Origin: an uncultured Prevotella sp.
GTDB taxonomy: Bacteria > Bacteroidota > Bacteroidia > Bacteroidales > Bacteroidaceae
NCBI GenBank assembly: GCA_934272845.1
Contig: CAKQSF010000001.1
Coordinates: 178,535-242,534 of the forward strand
Direction: 5' to 3'
DNA length: 64,000 bases
The stretch's first letter is position 1, and each line of letters opens with the position of its first letter. Below the pieces are notes generated by a model. That model was not told the origin of the DNA. It saw nothing but the letters and a program-made list of their open reading frames with translations, and did no database searches. Positions 24,795 to 34,858 of this stretch are shown one piece after another. The translations under genes and the position numbers were made by a program.

Positions 24795-25778
24795 TTATGA
24801 ATTAACGTTATCCCTACTGCGGAACCACGTAGCGAGTATTGTGCCCGAAATAGAGTGCCATGCGCAACTTACGGCACATGGTATAACAGCCAAAGGACAC
24901 GTAGCAGCGAAGAATGACGAAGCCAAGACTGTTGCCAAGCCGGCATTCTGCATGCCCACCTCAATAGAGACCGTTCTGTTCTTTGCCTTTGAGAAGTGGA
25001 ACATCTTGCCTACAGAATAACCTGTAAGGTAACCCAGGGAGTTATGACATAGCACTACAGCAAAGACTATAAGGAAGAATCCTACTCCCTCACGCAACAG
25101 TTCATCATGAACTGCAGAGATTACTCCGCCCACTATGCACGCTAATCCTAACACGCTGAAGGCCGGCATAACAGCCTGCGTCTTCTTGAACTTTTCATTC
25201 TTGCCAAAGAACACATTTGCGAAGAAACCTACGGTTACTGGTATAAGTGTCACAATAAGGATGTTGAGAAACATTCCTACGGCATCTACCTCTACCTGTT
25301 CTCCTGCCAACCACAGTACGAGCAGCGGTGTCATGACTGGGGCAAGGAGCGTTGAAGCGGTCGTCATGCCTACGGAGAACGCTACGTCTCCTCTGCAAAG
25401 ATATGACATTATATTACTTGATACGCCACCAGGGCAGCAGCCTACGAGGATTATACCTACGATAACAGGTTTCGGAATCGTTATGCCTATGTAACCTACT
25501 CCCACCGTCAGCGTCCACGCTATAAGTGGCATGAGCGAGAACTGAGCACAGGTACCAATAAGAATATCAAGCGGACGCGCCGCAAGAACTTTCATATCCT
25601 GCACGGTCAATGTCAGTCCCATGGTGAGCATGATAAATCCAAGAATGCATGACTGTGTTGTTCCGTGTACCCACGTAAAGAGGTTTGGCACCAAATACGT
25701 CACAATAGCAACAGCAATGATGAACCATGACGTGTAATTAGACAGCCACTGGCTGAATTTCAGTAATAATTTGTACAT
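24795..25778 (-). CDS. Bile acid:sodium symporter (BASS) family transporter
   Basis: The 327-residue integral membrane protein has about ten hydrophobic helices and the family motifs ILGFIMLTMGLTLTVQD, GIILVGCCPGGVSSNIMSYL and VGMQNAGLATVLA. Proteins of this type take up organic anions, including keto acids and pantoate, with Na+; the substrate here is unknown. It lies 37 bp upstream of dnaX on the same strand, so the two may be co-transcribed from the promoter at 25853-25884. Confidence 0.9.
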   Translation of the reverse strand: MYKLLLKFSQWLSNYTSWFIIAVAIVTYLVPNLFTWVHGTTQSCILGFIMLTMGLTLTVQDMKVLAARPLDILIGTCAQFSLMPLIAWTLTVGVGYIGITIPKPVIVGIILVGCCPGGVSSNIMSYLCRGDVAFSVGMTTASTLLAPVMTPLLVLWLAGEQVEVDAVGMFLNILIVTLIPVTVGFFANVFFGKNEKFKKTQAVMPAFSVLGLACIVGGVISAVHDELLREGVGFFLIVFAVVLCHNSLGYLTGYSVGKMFHFSKAKNRTVSIEVGMQNAGLATVLASSFFAATCPLAVIPCAVSCAWHSISGTILATWFRSRDNVNS

Positions 25779-25852
25779 CTTTTTTTACTTGTTTTTTCTT
25801 AGGTGCTCCGCTCATCTCAATGCCGTGGGGCATCTTCTTGTTATCCAAATTG

Positions 25853-25884
25853 CAAATTTACAACTTTTTTCCATACCACACAAC
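25853..25884 (-). promoter_or_regulatory. Promoter of the BASS transporter gene
   Basis: On the minus strand GTTG (25881-25884), 20-bp spacer, TAAATTTG (25853-25860), about 75 bp before the start codon. Confidence 0.6.
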
Positions 25885-26019
25885 CATTAAAGGCCTTTAT
25901 CTGCATTTTTTATTGAAATAGCGCATGCACCTCCATAATATCATCAGTGCGCAAGCGTAAAAAAAACATCGACCATGCGCTACACTTTTCGATACAATTC
26001 AGTGACTCCCACAAAAACT

Positions 26020-26240
26020 GCTTTTTCCGAAATTTACCATTTTTCAGATCAATACTTACTATAATCTTATACTGTTATATATCAACATGTTACGCAACGC
26101 ATTCATAACACCAATCCTTTTACTCCGTAATCAAGCCCCTTTTACAGTGTAATCACTACCTTATTACACAGTAAAAGCATAGAGATTACAGCGTAATTAA
26201 GCCCTTTTTACAATATTTCTCAAATTTACCATTTTCTCAT
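26020..26240. repeat. 22-bp repeat block bracketed by AAATTTACCATTTT
   Basis: Four tandem 22-bp units start at 26125, 26147, 26169 and 26191 with form NNGTAATNANGCCC-TTTTACA (each an imperfect TGTAA...TTACA palindrome). CGAAATTTACCATTTT (26030) and CAAATTTACCATTTT (26221) flank the block as direct repeats. The same bracket and unit occur after guaD. The rest of the 25779-26352 gap holds only promoters. Confidence 0.75.
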
Positions 26241-26284
26241 TGTCTAACTGAACAATAAATGTAACAACAAAAACAAACCAAAAG

Positions 26285-26316
26285 TTTGGATATTTGCAAA
26301 AAATAATGTACCTTTG
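26285..26316 (+). promoter_or_regulatory. Promoter of the lipoprotein gene at 26353
   Basis: -33 TTTG (26285-26288), 20-bp spacer, -7 TACCTTTG (26309-26316); start codon 36 bp downstream. Confidence 0.85.
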
Positions 26317-26352
26317 CACAGATTCCTAAAATTATAATAAGGTAAAGTTTAA

Positions 26353-27201
26353 ATGCATAGAAAATACGTAAAACTGATAATATTCACTATTGGCGTTATA
26401 CTGACAACGGCGGGATGTCGTAAGGAAAACGCTCCAGCAGAGGAAATAGTACTTGAACCAGAGGATGAATTTGTAGTAAAAAACGATTCTATGGTTTATG
26501 GACTTACATGCGACGGAACAACTGACTCCGTCGTTGTGCTATGGCCTTTCAGCGGTGACCCTATAACGTATAGTTGCATTGACGCTAAACAAAACGGTCG
26601 TATCATAGGTAAACCTGAGATTGGTGACTGGGTGGGCGTAATGAAAAACCCAGAAGATAGCACCGAGGCAAGGATGGTTATAGACCTGGACATGCTTAAA
26701 GGTACATGGACTTACCCCGTGATGCCAGTAATGAAGGAACTGCAGAACATGAGCCGACGCATGCAGAAACGCATGATGGCCAACATGTCTGACTCTATTA
26801 AAGAAACGTTCTTCGTACCAAGAGAATATGGTTTCACCCTGAAAAGGGGACACGCAGCACAGCCCGTCGGACATATAATGCGCTCAAACTCGCTGCAAGA
26901 TGATTCTCCTGTGCAATATCCTGAGGTTAAGAACTACAAGCAGTGGTACATGTGTAACGGTAAGTTATTATTAATATCAGGGGTTCCTCACATTATGGGG
27001 GATAATAAAAAGAAGCCGGTACCTAATGTGGTCGACACACTTGAGTTTAAATATATGGACAATGATTCACTGATACTCTATCAGAGTGGCACTACATATC
27101 ATTTCCATAGAAAACAAAATGCCATAAAAGCCAATGAGGCTGCAATGAAGGCTGCACGCAAACAGGAGGCTGCAACAGAAAAGGTTAGAACAGATAAGTA
27201 A
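26353..27201 (+). CDS. Hypothetical lipoprotein
   Basis: The 282-residue protein has a lipoprotein signal (MHRKYVKLIIFTIGVILTTAGC, lipobox Cys22) followed by an acidic stretch. The body has two beta-rich, repeat-like halves that each end in a 'G-x-W/WYMCNG' strand (MLKGTWTYPVM; KQWYMCNGKLLLISG; DSLILYQSGTTYHFHRK), loosely reminiscent of lipocalin-like lipoproteins. The C-terminus is a charged Ala/Lys helix. Function unknown. It is 37 bp upstream of the dehydrogenase gene with a strong own promoter, so both may be one transcript. Confidence 0.75.
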   Translation: MHRKYVKLIIFTIGVILTTAGCRKENAPAEEIVLEPEDEFVVKNDSMVYGLTCDGTTDSVVVLWPFSGDPITYSCIDAKQNGRIIGKPEIGDWVGVMKNPEDSTEARMVIDLDMLKGTWTYPVMPVMKELQNMSRRMQKRMMANMSDSIKETFFVPREYGFTLKRGHAAQPVGHIMRSNSLQDDSPVQYPEVKNYKQWYMCNGKLLLISGVPHIMGDNKKKPVPNVVDTLEFKYMDNDSLILYQSGTTYHFHRKQNAIKANEAAMKAARKQEAATEKVRTDK

Positions 27202-27237
27202 GGAATACACTAAAAAATATAAGAAATAACAAGAGTT

Positions 27238-28482
27238 ATGTCAAGAGTAATTATGATTGGTGCCGGTGGCGTTGCTACCGTTGCTGCGCACAAAATAGCA
27301 CAGAATGAGGATGTCTTCACAGACTTCATGATAGCCAGCCGCCGCAAAGAGAAATGTGACGCTATTGTTGAAGCCATAAAGGCAAAGGGACATGGCAAAA
27401 ACATGAATATCTCTACTGCACAGGTGGACGCTGACGACGTTGAACAACTTAAGGCTCTTTTCAATGAGTTTAAGCCTGAACTATGCGTTAACCTCGCTTT
27501 ACCATATCAGGATCTTACTATAATGGACGCCTGCTTGGCGTGCGGCGTGAACTATCTTGATACCGCTAACTATGAGCCTAAGGACGAAGCACACTTTGAG
27601 TACTCTTGGCAATGGGCATACAAAAAGCGCTTTGAAGACGCTGGCTTGACGGCTATACTCGGATGTGGCTTTGACCCAGGTGTCTCTGGCGTATACACTG
27701 CCTATGCTGCAAAGCACCACTTCGATGAGATACAGTATCTTGACATCGTTGACTGTAACGCAGGCAACCACCACAAGGCATTCGCAACGAACTTTAACCC
27801 AGAGATTAACATACGCGAGATAACACAGAAGGGACTGTATTACAAGGATGGCAAATGGATCGAGACAGAACCTCTGGAGATACATAAGTCACTGACTTAT
27901 CCTAACATAGGCCCTCGCGAGAGTTATCTTATGCACCACGAGGAACTGGAATCTCTGGTAAAGAACTACCCTACTATTAAGCAGGCTCGTTTCTGGATGA
28001 CCTTCGGCGAACAATATCTTAAGTATCTTGACGTGATACAAAACCTCGGAATGTCACGCATTGACGAGATTGAATATGAAGCACCATTGGCTGACGGTTC
28101 TGGAAACACGGCAAAGGTAAAGATTGTTCCACTGCAGTTCCTCAAGGCGGTATTGCCTAACCCACAGGACTTGGGAGAAAATTACGATGGCGAGACTAGC
28201 ATCGGATGTCGTATTCGCGGCTTAAAGGACGGCAGAGAACAAACATATTACGTTTACAACAACTGCAAACACCAAGAGGCATACAAGGAAACTGGCATGC
28301 AAGGTGTATCATATACCACGGGCGTACCGGCTATGATTGGCGCAATGATGTTCTTCAAGGGACTCTGGCGCAAGCCTGGCGTATGGAACGTAGAGGACTT
28401 TGACCCAGATCCTTTCATGGAGCAACTCAACAAGCAGGGCTTGCCATGGGTGGAAGTGTTCTTTGGCGACCTCGAACTGTAA
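27238..28482 (+). CDS. Saccharopine dehydrogenase-family protein, probable carboxynorspermidine/carboxyspermidine dehydrogenase
   Basis: The 414-residue protein has the Rossmann start SRVIMIGAGGVATVAAHKIA and motifs of the carboxynorspermidine synthase branch (NLALPYQDLTIMDACLACGVNYLDTANYE; AILGCGFDPGVSGVYTAYA; DCNAGNHHKAFATNFNPEINIRE). This branch reductively couples aspartate semialdehyde to a diamine to make (nor)spermidine precursors. Bacteroidetes use this alternative polyamine route. The partner decarboxylase nspC is not in the window. Terminator-like hairpin at 28516-28558. Confidence 0.85.
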   Translation: MSRVIMIGAGGVATVAAHKIAQNEDVFTDFMIASRRKEKCDAIVEAIKAKGHGKNMNISTAQVDADDVEQLKALFNEFKPELCVNLALPYQDLTIMDACLACGVNYLDTANYEPKDEAHFEYSWQWAYKKRFEDAGLTAILGCGFDPGVSGVYTAYAAKHHFDEIQYLDIVDCNAGNHHKAFATNFNPEINIREITQKGLYYKDGKWIETEPLEIHKSLTYPNIGPRESYLMHHEELESLVKNYPTIKQARFWMTFGEQYLKYLDVIQNLGMSRIDEIEYEAPLADGSGNTAKVKIVPLQFLKAVLPNPQDLGENYDGETSIGCRIRGLKDGREQTYYVYNNCKHQEAYKETGMQGVSYTTGVPAMIGAMMFFKGLWRKPGVWNVEDFDPDPFMEQLNKQGLPWVEVFFGDLEL

Positions 28483-28515
28483 AAGATAATAGGTCACTAA
28501 CATATAAAGATTACT

Positions 28516-28558
28516 AAGTAGGTGCTCAAATATGCTCAAAACTTTTTGAACACCTACT
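28516..28558. terminator. Palindrome after the dehydrogenase gene
   Basis: AAGTAGGTGCTCAAA pairs with TTTTGAACACCTACTT over a loop of about 12 bp. It can work as a terminator, although no long T run follows. The arms AAGTAGGTGTTCAAAA also resemble the AAGTAAGTGTTCAAAA ends of the inverted-repeat elements at 16743 and 49916. Confidence 0.6.
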
Positions 28559-28673
28559 TGCCGTTTTACTATAACCAACACGAACGCTGACGTTTTTTTT
28601 AACGCTAGGCGGCACTATGATTAAGCCAACTACAATAAACTGAACGCGATTCGTAAAACACAGAAATAACATA

Positions 28674-29678
28674 ATGGACGAAAAAGAAGCCAAACTGAAA
28701 GCGTTACAGGCTGCCATGGCGAAGATAGAGAAAGACTTCGGCAAAGGCTCCATAATGAAGTTAGGAGATGAGAAGGTTGACAACGTTGAGGTAATACCTA
28801 CAGGTTCTCTCGGACTTGACCTCGCACTGGGAGTTGGCGGTTATCCTAAAGGACGCATAATAGAAATATACGGTCCTGAGTCATCAGGTAAAACTACGCT
28901 GGCTATACATGCCATTGCTGAAGCACAGAAAATGGGCGGCATTGCGGCATTCATCGATGCGGAACATGCATTCGACCGCTTCTACGCTGCTAACCTTGGC
29001 GTGGACGTGGACAACCTCTTTATCTCACAACCTGACAACGGTGAGCAAGCATTACAGATTGCTGACCAACTGATATCAAGTGCGGCTGTAGATATAATTG
29101 TCATAGACTCTGTTGCTGCACTTACTCCTAAGGCGGAGATTGAAGGCGATATGGGAGATAACAAGGTGGGGCTTCAGGCACGACTCATGTCACAGGCACT
29201 CAGAAAACTTACATCTACCATTGCCAAGACTAAGACCACATGTATCTTCATCAACCAGTTGCGTGAGAAGATTGGAGTAATGTTCGGCAATCCAGAAACA
29301 ACAACGGGCGGTAATGCATTGAAGTTCTACGCCTCTGTACGTATCGACGTGCGCAAGTCTACTGCCATTAAAGACGGCGACGAGGTTATAGGTAACCTGA
29401 CGAAGGTTAAGATTGTTAAGAACAAAGTGGCTCCTCCTTTCCGCAAGTGCGAGTTCGACATCATGTTCGGACAGGGCATCTCAAAGGTTGGAGAGATACT
29501 CGACTTGGCTGTTGAGCGTGACATCGTAAAGAAGAGTGGTTCATGGTTCTCTTACGGGGATGCTAAGTTGGCACAGGGACGCGACGCTGTGTTGGCACTA
29601 TTGAGAGACAACGAGGAACTCTGCGACGAACTGGAAGCCAAGGTAAGAGAGGCCATCGCCGCAGAAAAAGAGAAATAA
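28674..29678 (+). CDS. recA: Recombinase RecA
   Basis: Strand-exchange ATPase and SOS co-protease. The 334-residue protein has Walker A GPESSGKT (residues 67-74), Walker [13 protein letters not shown], the L1/L2 region [15 protein letters not shown] and [21 protein letters not shown]. Length is near typical and the C-terminus is short and acidic. The pepT GTG start is 15 bp downstream. Confidence 0.98.
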   Translation: MDEKEAKLKALQAAMAKIEKDFGKGSIMKLGDEKVDNVEVIPTGSLGLDLALGVGGYPKGRIIEIYGPESSGKTTLAIHAIAEAQKMGGIAAFIDAEHAFDRFYAANLGVDVDNLFISQPDNGEQALQIADQLISSAAVDIIVIDSVAALTPKAEIEGDMGDNKVGLQARLMSQALRKLTSTIAKTKTTCIFINQLREKIGVMFGNPETTTGGNALKFYASVRIDVRKSTAIKDGDEVIGNLTKVKIVKNKVAPPFRKCEFDIMFGQGISKVGEILDLAVERDIVKKSGSWFSYGDAKLAQGRDAVLALLRDNEELCDELEAKVREAIAAEKEK

Positions 29679-29693
29679 ACAATGTAGAAAGAG

Positions 29694-30920
29694 GTGACTA
29701 TACAAGAAAGATTTATAAGGTACACCAAGTTCGACACTCAGTCGGCCGAAGACACCAACGAGGTGCCAAGCACTGCCAAGCAACTGCTCTTCGCCAAGTT
29801 TCTTAAGGAAGAAATGGAGGCTGAAGGACTTAAGGATGTTGTGCTCGACAGTAAAGGCTGCCTGTACGCCACACTGCCATCAAACACTAATAGGCAGGTA
29901 CCTACCGTGGGGTTCATAAGCCACTATGACACTTCGCCTGACTGTTCTGGTAAGAACATCAAGGCGAGGATAGTAAATAACTATGACGGTAAGGACTTAG
30001 AACTGTCAAAAGGCCACGTTACTGAGACTTCACGCTTCCCGGAACTGTTGCAACACACAGGCGAAGACCTGATTGTTACCGATGGCACTACCCTATTGGG
30101 AGCGGACGATAAGGCTGGAATAGCAGAGATTATGCACGCCATGTCGTTCCTTATGCAGCATCCAGAAATAGAACATGGCACTGTGCGCATTGCCTTTAAC
30201 CCGGATGAGGAGATTGGCATGGGCGCACATCACCTTGATGTTGACTCTCTGGCATGCCAATGGGCATATACTATCGATGGTGGCGATGAGGGAGAACTGG
30301 AATACGAAAACTTCAATGCCGCAGCGGCTGTGGTAACATTCACTGGCGTTAGCGTGCATCCAGGCTATGCCAAAGGCAAAATGTTCAACGCCGCACGACT
30401 TGCTACAGAGTATGCGGCAACATTACCTCAAGACGAGATACCTGAGAGAACGGAGGGCTATGAAGGATTCTACCACCTCACGGGAATGACGGGCAATTGC
30501 GAAAAAGCACAACTCAACTACATCATACGCGACCATGACCGTGACACCTTCACGCACAGAAAAGCGGTAATGATGCTTACGGCTGAGCGTATGAACATAA
30601 AATACGGCGTAAAGGTATGCGAAGTTGAGATACACGACCAATATTATAATATGTTGGAAAAAGTGCAACCCGTAAGCCATATTGTTGATATTGCAAAACA
30701 AGCAATGGAAGAAGCCGGCGTAAAACCGAAGGTACAGCCTATAAGAGGCGGCACGGACGGCGCTCAGTTATCGTTTCGGGGTCTGCCATGCCCTAACATC
30801 TTCACTGGTGCAGTGAATTTCCATGGGCCACATGAGTTTGTATCAATACAAGTAATGGAGAAAGCCTCTAACGTGATTATAAACATAGTGAGAGATATAT
30901 GCACAACATTCCATCTTTAA
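29694..30920 (+). CDS. pepT: Peptidase T, aminotripeptidase
   Basis: M20-family zinc peptidase that removes N-terminal residues of tripeptides in the cytosol. The 408-residue protein has the metal motif HYDTSPD (His77, Asp79), GADDKAG, the catalytic Glu-Glu in NPDEEIGMGAHH and late FHGPHEFV. The start is GTG (29694), 15 bp after recA; no better ATG exists near the N-terminal MTIQERFIRYTKFDT. The last 22 bp overlap the start of the antiporter gene. Confidence 0.95.
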   Translation: MTIQERFIRYTKFDTQSAEDTNEVPSTAKQLLFAKFLKEEMEAEGLKDVVLDSKGCLYATLPSNTNRQVPTVGFISHYDTSPDCSGKNIKARIVNNYDGKDLELSKGHVTETSRFPELLQHTGEDLIVTDGTTLLGADDKAGIAEIMHAMSFLMQHPEIEHGTVRIAFNPDEEIGMGAHHLDVDSLACQWAYTIDGGDEGELEYENFNAAAAVVTFTGVSVHPGYAKGKMFNAARLATEYAATLPQDEIPERTEGYEGFYHLTGMTGNCEKAQLNYIIRDHDRDTFTHRKAVMMLTAERMNIKYGVKVCEVEIHDQYYNMLEKVQPVSHIVDIAKQAMEEAGVKPKVQPIRGGTDGAQLSFRGLPCPNIFTGAVNFHGPHEFVSIQVMEKASNVIINIVRDICTTFHL

Positions 30921-33154
30921 TACAAGATCTCGCACTTATCCTTGTAACCGCAGGAATAGTGACACTGGTGTTCAAGAAACTGAAGCAGCCTTTGGTATTG
31001 GGATATATTATGGCTGGCTTTTTGGTTTCACCTAACCTGTCGTTCACAATGTCTGTGGTGGATAACGGCAACATTAAGGTGTGGGCTGACATTGGAGTGA
31101 TGTTCCTGCTCTTCGCCTTAGGTCTTGACTTCTCATTCAAGAAGATATTAAAGATGGGCATTGCGCCCGTTATCGCTACACTTACCATCATCTTTTCGAT
31201 GATGTTTATTGGTGTTTCGATAGGCTCTATGTTTGGTTGGTCGTCCATGAACGGGCTTTTCCTCGCGGGTATGCTCGCCATGTCGTCCACTACCATTATA
31301 TATAAGGCATTCGATGACCTCGGACTACGGCAACAACAGTTTTCTTCGCTCGTCATGAGCGTACTGATATTAGAGGACGTTCTTGCCGTGGTCATGATGG
31401 TTATATTGTCGACCGTAGCGAAAGGTGGTTCGGGTGACGGGCAGCAGATGCTGCAAAGCCTTGTCAATATCGTGTTCTTCCTCGTGTTATGGTTCGTCGT
31501 GGGACTGTTCTTCGTGCCTCTTTTCCTACGCAAGGTACGCCCATTGATTAACGATGAGGTAATGCTTATCGTGGCACTAGCACTATGCTGCGGCATGGCG
31601 GTATGCGCATCCTTCGCTGGCTTCAGCCCTGCTTTCGGTTCATTCGTAATGGGAAGCATACTGGCGGAAACAGTGGAGGCTAAGGACATAGAGAAACTTG
31701 TTGAACCAGTTAAGAACCTCTTCGGTGCTATATTCTTCGTTTCTGTGGGCATGCTGGTAGACATACAGGTGGTAATAAACCAGTGGCTACCCATACTGGT
31801 TATTACTATCGGCATAATATTAGGACAGAGCATATTCGGAACTTTCGGCTTTATGCTCTCTGGACAGACGCTAAAGACTGCCATGCGATGCAGTTTCTCT
31901 ATGGCACAGATAGGTGAGTTTGCATTCATCATTGCCTCCCTAGGACTGTCACTGGGCGTTGTTTCCGACTTCCTCTACCCTGTTGTGGTGACAGTATCTG
32001 TCATAACGACTTTCCTAACACCATACATGATACGCGGAGCGGTACCTATATATAATGGCATAGAGAAACGGCTGCCAAAGGTTTGGATTAAACGCATAAA
32101 TAGAATATCCGACATCGCACCGACTAACATTGACCATTCGGGCAATAACTGGAAGCCATTGCTAACGCAGATGGCTACAAACACGTTAATATACACGGTG
32201 CTCACCGTGGCGGTGTCTTGGTTTATGGTTACCATTGCGAGGGAGTTCATTGTCAGCATAGTACCACCTGTGTTTGGCAACCCACTTTGTGCAGGCTTGA
32301 CTGTGTTACTCGTAGCACCATTCTTGCGGGCAATGGTGATGAAAAAAAATAAGAGCGAAGAGTTCAAGGCGTTATGGACGGGAAGCCGACACAACAGGCC
32401 ACCGCTCGTTTTTACCATCATCGTGCGCGGACTATTGGCTATAATGCTGATTTTCTACATATGTAACAAATTGCTACATTATTCTGACGCTGTAATCATC
32501 AGCATAGCGATAGCAGCCATTTCTGGCATAATATATTCGCGCGGAATGAAGAGAAATAGCATAAGACTGGAACGATTGTTCATCCAAAACCTACGTTCTA
32601 AAGATATTGCCGCACGGGCTTCAGGTAAAAGACGTCCTCTATTTGAGGGGCATCTCCTTGACCGCGACATACATATCTCTGAAATTGAAATACCTAAGGA
32701 TTCGCTTTGGGCTGGAAAAACACTGGCACAACTGAACCTTGCAAAGCGTTTCGGAGTACACGTAAGTAGCATACAGCGAGGAAAACGTAACATACACATT
32801 CCTTCGGGGGGCGATATGTTATTCCCTGGCGATAAACTTCGTGTCATAGGAACCGATGAACAGTTTACCGTTCTCAACTCGGTCATACAGAAAGAGCAGT
32901 ATGGTGGTGACGTTAACATTGAGCAACATGAAATGCAGTTGCGACGTTTCGTTATACGCAACGACAGTATACTACTCGGAAAGTCGCTCATTACTAGTAG
33001 TCTGAGAGATACATACAACTGTATGCTGGTTGGCATGGAAGAAGGAGAGGAAAACCTTTCTACCGTGGAACCTACATACAAGTTCGAAATTGGCGACATA
33101 TTATGGATTGTAGGCAACGAAGATGACATCTACCGGCTGTCACAATTAATATAA
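30899..33154 (+). CDS. CPA2-family monovalent cation:proton antiporter with TrkA-C domain
   Basis: The 751-residue membrane protein has a 12-13-helix Na+/H+ or K+/H+ exchanger domain (residues about 5-390; GVMFLLFALGLDFS, FGSFVMGSILAETVEA), extra membrane helices (about 420-560) and a C-terminal RCK/TrkA-C domain (about 600-750; PKDSLWAGKTLAQLNLAKRFGVHV; GDKLRVIGTDEQF). Likely role in K+/Na+ or pH homeostasis. It overlaps pepT by 22 bp, so the two are translationally linked. A 351-codon antisense ORF over it is a shadow. Confidence 0.9.
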   Translation: MHNIPSLIQDLALILVTAGIVTLVFKKLKQPLVLGYIMAGFLVSPNLSFTMSVVDNGNIKVWADIGVMFLLFALGLDFSFKKILKMGIAPVIATLTIIFSMMFIGVSIGSMFGWSSMNGLFLAGMLAMSSTTIIYKAFDDLGLRQQQFSSLVMSVLILEDVLAVVMMVILSTVAKGGSGDGQQMLQSLVNIVFFLVLWFVVGLFFVPLFLRKVRPLINDEVMLIVALALCCGMAVCASFAGFSPAFGSFVMGSILAETVEAKDIEKLVEPVKNLFGAIFFVSVGMLVDIQVVINQWLPILVITIGIILGQSIFGTFGFMLSGQTLKTAMRCSFSMAQIGEFAFIIASLGLSLGVVSDFLYPVVVTVSVITTFLTPYMIRGAVPIYNGIEKRLPKVWIKRINRISDIAPTNIDHSGNNWKPLLTQMATNTLIYTVLTVAVSWFMVTIAREFIVSIVPPVFGNPLCAGLTVLLVAPFLRAMVMKKNKSEEFKALWTGSRHNRPPLVFTIIVRGLLAIMLIFYICNKLLHYSDAVIISIAIAAISGIIYSRGMKRNSIRLERLFIQNLRSKDIAARASGKRRPLFEGHLLDRDIHISEIEIPKDSLWAGKTLAQLNLAKRFGVHVSSIQRGKRNIHIPSGGDMLFPGDKLRVIGTDEQFTVLNSVIQKEQYGGDVNIEQHEMQLRRFVIRNDSILLGKSLITSSLRDTYNCMLVGMEEGEENLSTVEPTYKFEIGDILWIVGNEDDIYRLSQLI

Positions 33155-33250
33155 CGAACAAAAAGTATTATAATGCAATACCATAGACGTTGTTGCCCCA
33201 AAAGATATAAGAAACAAAAGTAATTAATAACCAAATAATCCAGAAAAAAA

Positions 33251-34639
33251 ATGAAAGCGAACCGTAATTCATTCAGTGGTTCATTGGGATTCGTCCTTGC
33301 TGCGGCTGGCAGTGCTGTAGGCCTTGGCAATATATGGCGATTTCCATTCCTTGCCGCCCGAGACGGCGGAGGTTTGTTCCTGTTAATCTACATCATTCTT
33401 ACCGTAACCTTCGGCTTCACCCTACTTATTACTGAGGTGGCCATTGGTCGTCGTTCCGCTCAAGGACCATTGACAGCATACGGTTTTTTCCACAAGAAAT
33501 GGAAGTTCATCGGCTATTTCTCATTTATCGTACCTTACATCATTTACCCTTACTATTGCGTTATCGGTGGTTGGGTTTTGAAGTATCTTACTACATACGC
33601 CACATTCCAGGGTGACGCTGCGGTGAAGGATGATTACTTTACTGGCTTTATTACAGCCGAGTGGTCACCATTCATCTTTATGATGATATTCGCTGCATTC
33701 TGCTTCTACATTGTTTATAAAGGTGTAGAGAAAGGTATTGAGAAATATTCACGCATCATGATGCCTCTGCTCGTTGTGCTTATCATCGCCATCTCGCTCT
33801 ATTCACTCACCATTAGCCATACTGACGCTAACGGAGTGACACGCACGGGTCTTGAAGGTGCTTCTGTATACTTCATTCCTAACTTCGAAGGCATCACCTT
33901 ACGTAAATTCCTTATGGTCGTACTTGACGCCATGGGACAGTTATTCTACTCTCTTTCTATCGCCATGGGCATCATGGTGGCATACGGCTCTTACATGCGT
34001 AAGGACGTAAACCTTGGACAAGCAGTTGACCGCATTGAGATTTGTGACACGTGCGTAGCAATACTTGCTGGTCTTATGATTATCCCTGCCGTTTACGTAT
34101 TCATGGGAACTGAAGGTATGTCTGCTGGTCCTGGACTGATGTTCGTGGCTCTCCCTAAAGTGTTCGCCTCTATGGGATATGCTGGTGAGATACTAGGTTT
34201 GATATTCTTCGTGGTTGTACTCTGTGCCGCCGTAACAAGTGCGGTTTCTATCCTTGAAGCAACTACAGTCAGCGTTATGGATAAATTCCACTGGTCACGC
34301 AAGAAGGCTGTACTATGGATGGCTGGCACTGGCTTAATTCTTTCACTCGTAGTATGCCGCGGATATAACGACTGGTACTTCGAATTTACTTTGCCTAACG
34401 GTGCAGTAGCACAGATTCTTGATATATTCGACTACTTGAGTAACAATATTCTCATGCCTATCGTATCTATCTGCACATGTATCCTGTTTGGTTGGGTGGT
34501 AAAGCCACGCCTGCTTATAGGTGAGATGCGCCTCAACGGATATCCATTCCGCCGCAAGACTCTTTACATTATCATGCTACGTTACGTTGCACCTATACTG
34601 CTCACCATACTGCTCCTTGGCGCATTCGGACTGTACTAA
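33251..34639 (+). CDS. Sodium-dependent transporter, NSS (SNF) family
   Basis: The 462-residue protein starts with the family signature GFVLAAAGSAVGLGNIWRFPFLAARDGGG (TM1, Na+ and substrate site), with about 11-12 helices. It is related to LeuT/MhsT-type amino acid symporters. Substrate is unknown. It is co-directional with the antiporter, 96 bp apart; a terminator at 34759-34792 follows. Confidence 0.93.
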   Translation: MKANRNSFSGSLGFVLAAAGSAVGLGNIWRFPFLAARDGGGLFLLIYIILTVTFGFTLLITEVAIGRRSAQGPLTAYGFFHKKWKFIGYFSFIVPYIIYPYYCVIGGWVLKYLTTYATFQGDAAVKDDYFTGFITAEWSPFIFMMIFAAFCFYIVYKGVEKGIEKYSRIMMPLLVVLIIAISLYSLTISHTDANGVTRTGLEGASVYFIPNFEGITLRKFLMVVLDAMGQLFYSLSIAMGIMVAYGSYMRKDVNLGQAVDRIEICDTCVAILAGLMIIPAVYVFMGTEGMSAGPGLMFVALPKVFASMGYAGEILGLIFFVVVLCAAVTSAVSILEATTVSVMDKFHWSRKKAVLWMAGTGLILSLVVCRGYNDWYFEFTLPNGAVAQILDIFDYLSNNILMPIVSICTCILFGWVVKPRLLIGEMRLNGYPFRRKTLYIIMLRYVAPILLTILLLGAFGLY

Positions 34640-34758
34640 TCAGTATAACACGCATCTTTTACCATCATTGGAGCAAGAATAATTTGTAAAGGGATACACT
34701 TTAAGATTGCTTGCTTTTACAAACGTATGGATAAAGACAAATGTATCATAACAATTAT

Positions 34759-34792
34759 AAAAACCTTCCGAAACTGTTCGGAAGGTTTTTTT
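34759..34792 (+). terminator. Terminator upstream of the merR-type gene
   Basis: AAAACCTTCCGAA...TTCGGAAGGTTTTTTT: a GC-containing 11-bp stem with T tract, ending just before the next promoter. A weak TTTGTAAA...TTTACAAA inverted repeat precedes it (34690-34724). Confidence 0.92.
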
Positions 34793-34803
34793 GTGGCTTT
34801 TCC

Positions 34804-34834
34804 TTTGCAATGTAAAAACTTTTTATTACATTTG
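34804..34834 (+). promoter_or_regulatory. Promoter of the merR-type gene
   Basis: -33 TTTG (34804-34807), 19-bp spacer, -7 TACATTTG (34827-34834); start codon 25 bp downstream. A textbook Bacteroidetes match. Confidence 0.88.
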
Positions 34835-34858
34835 CAAGCAAATAAAATTATTAATAAA

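Noticed and set aside
24762..24804. AATTGCGAATTATGAATT repeats between dnaX and the BASS gene
   Set aside because: Only about two short copies in AT-rich spacer; no period of 22 and no link to the array family.
28718..29075. Possible frame or start problem in recA
   Set aside because: The reading frame, Walker motifs and length are normal.
30877..31932. 351-codon antisense ORF over the cation antiporter gene
   Set aside because: The plus-strand antiporter is unmistakable; the antisense translation is Ser/Thr/Met-rich and shows no domain, a typical shadow of a membrane-protein gene.
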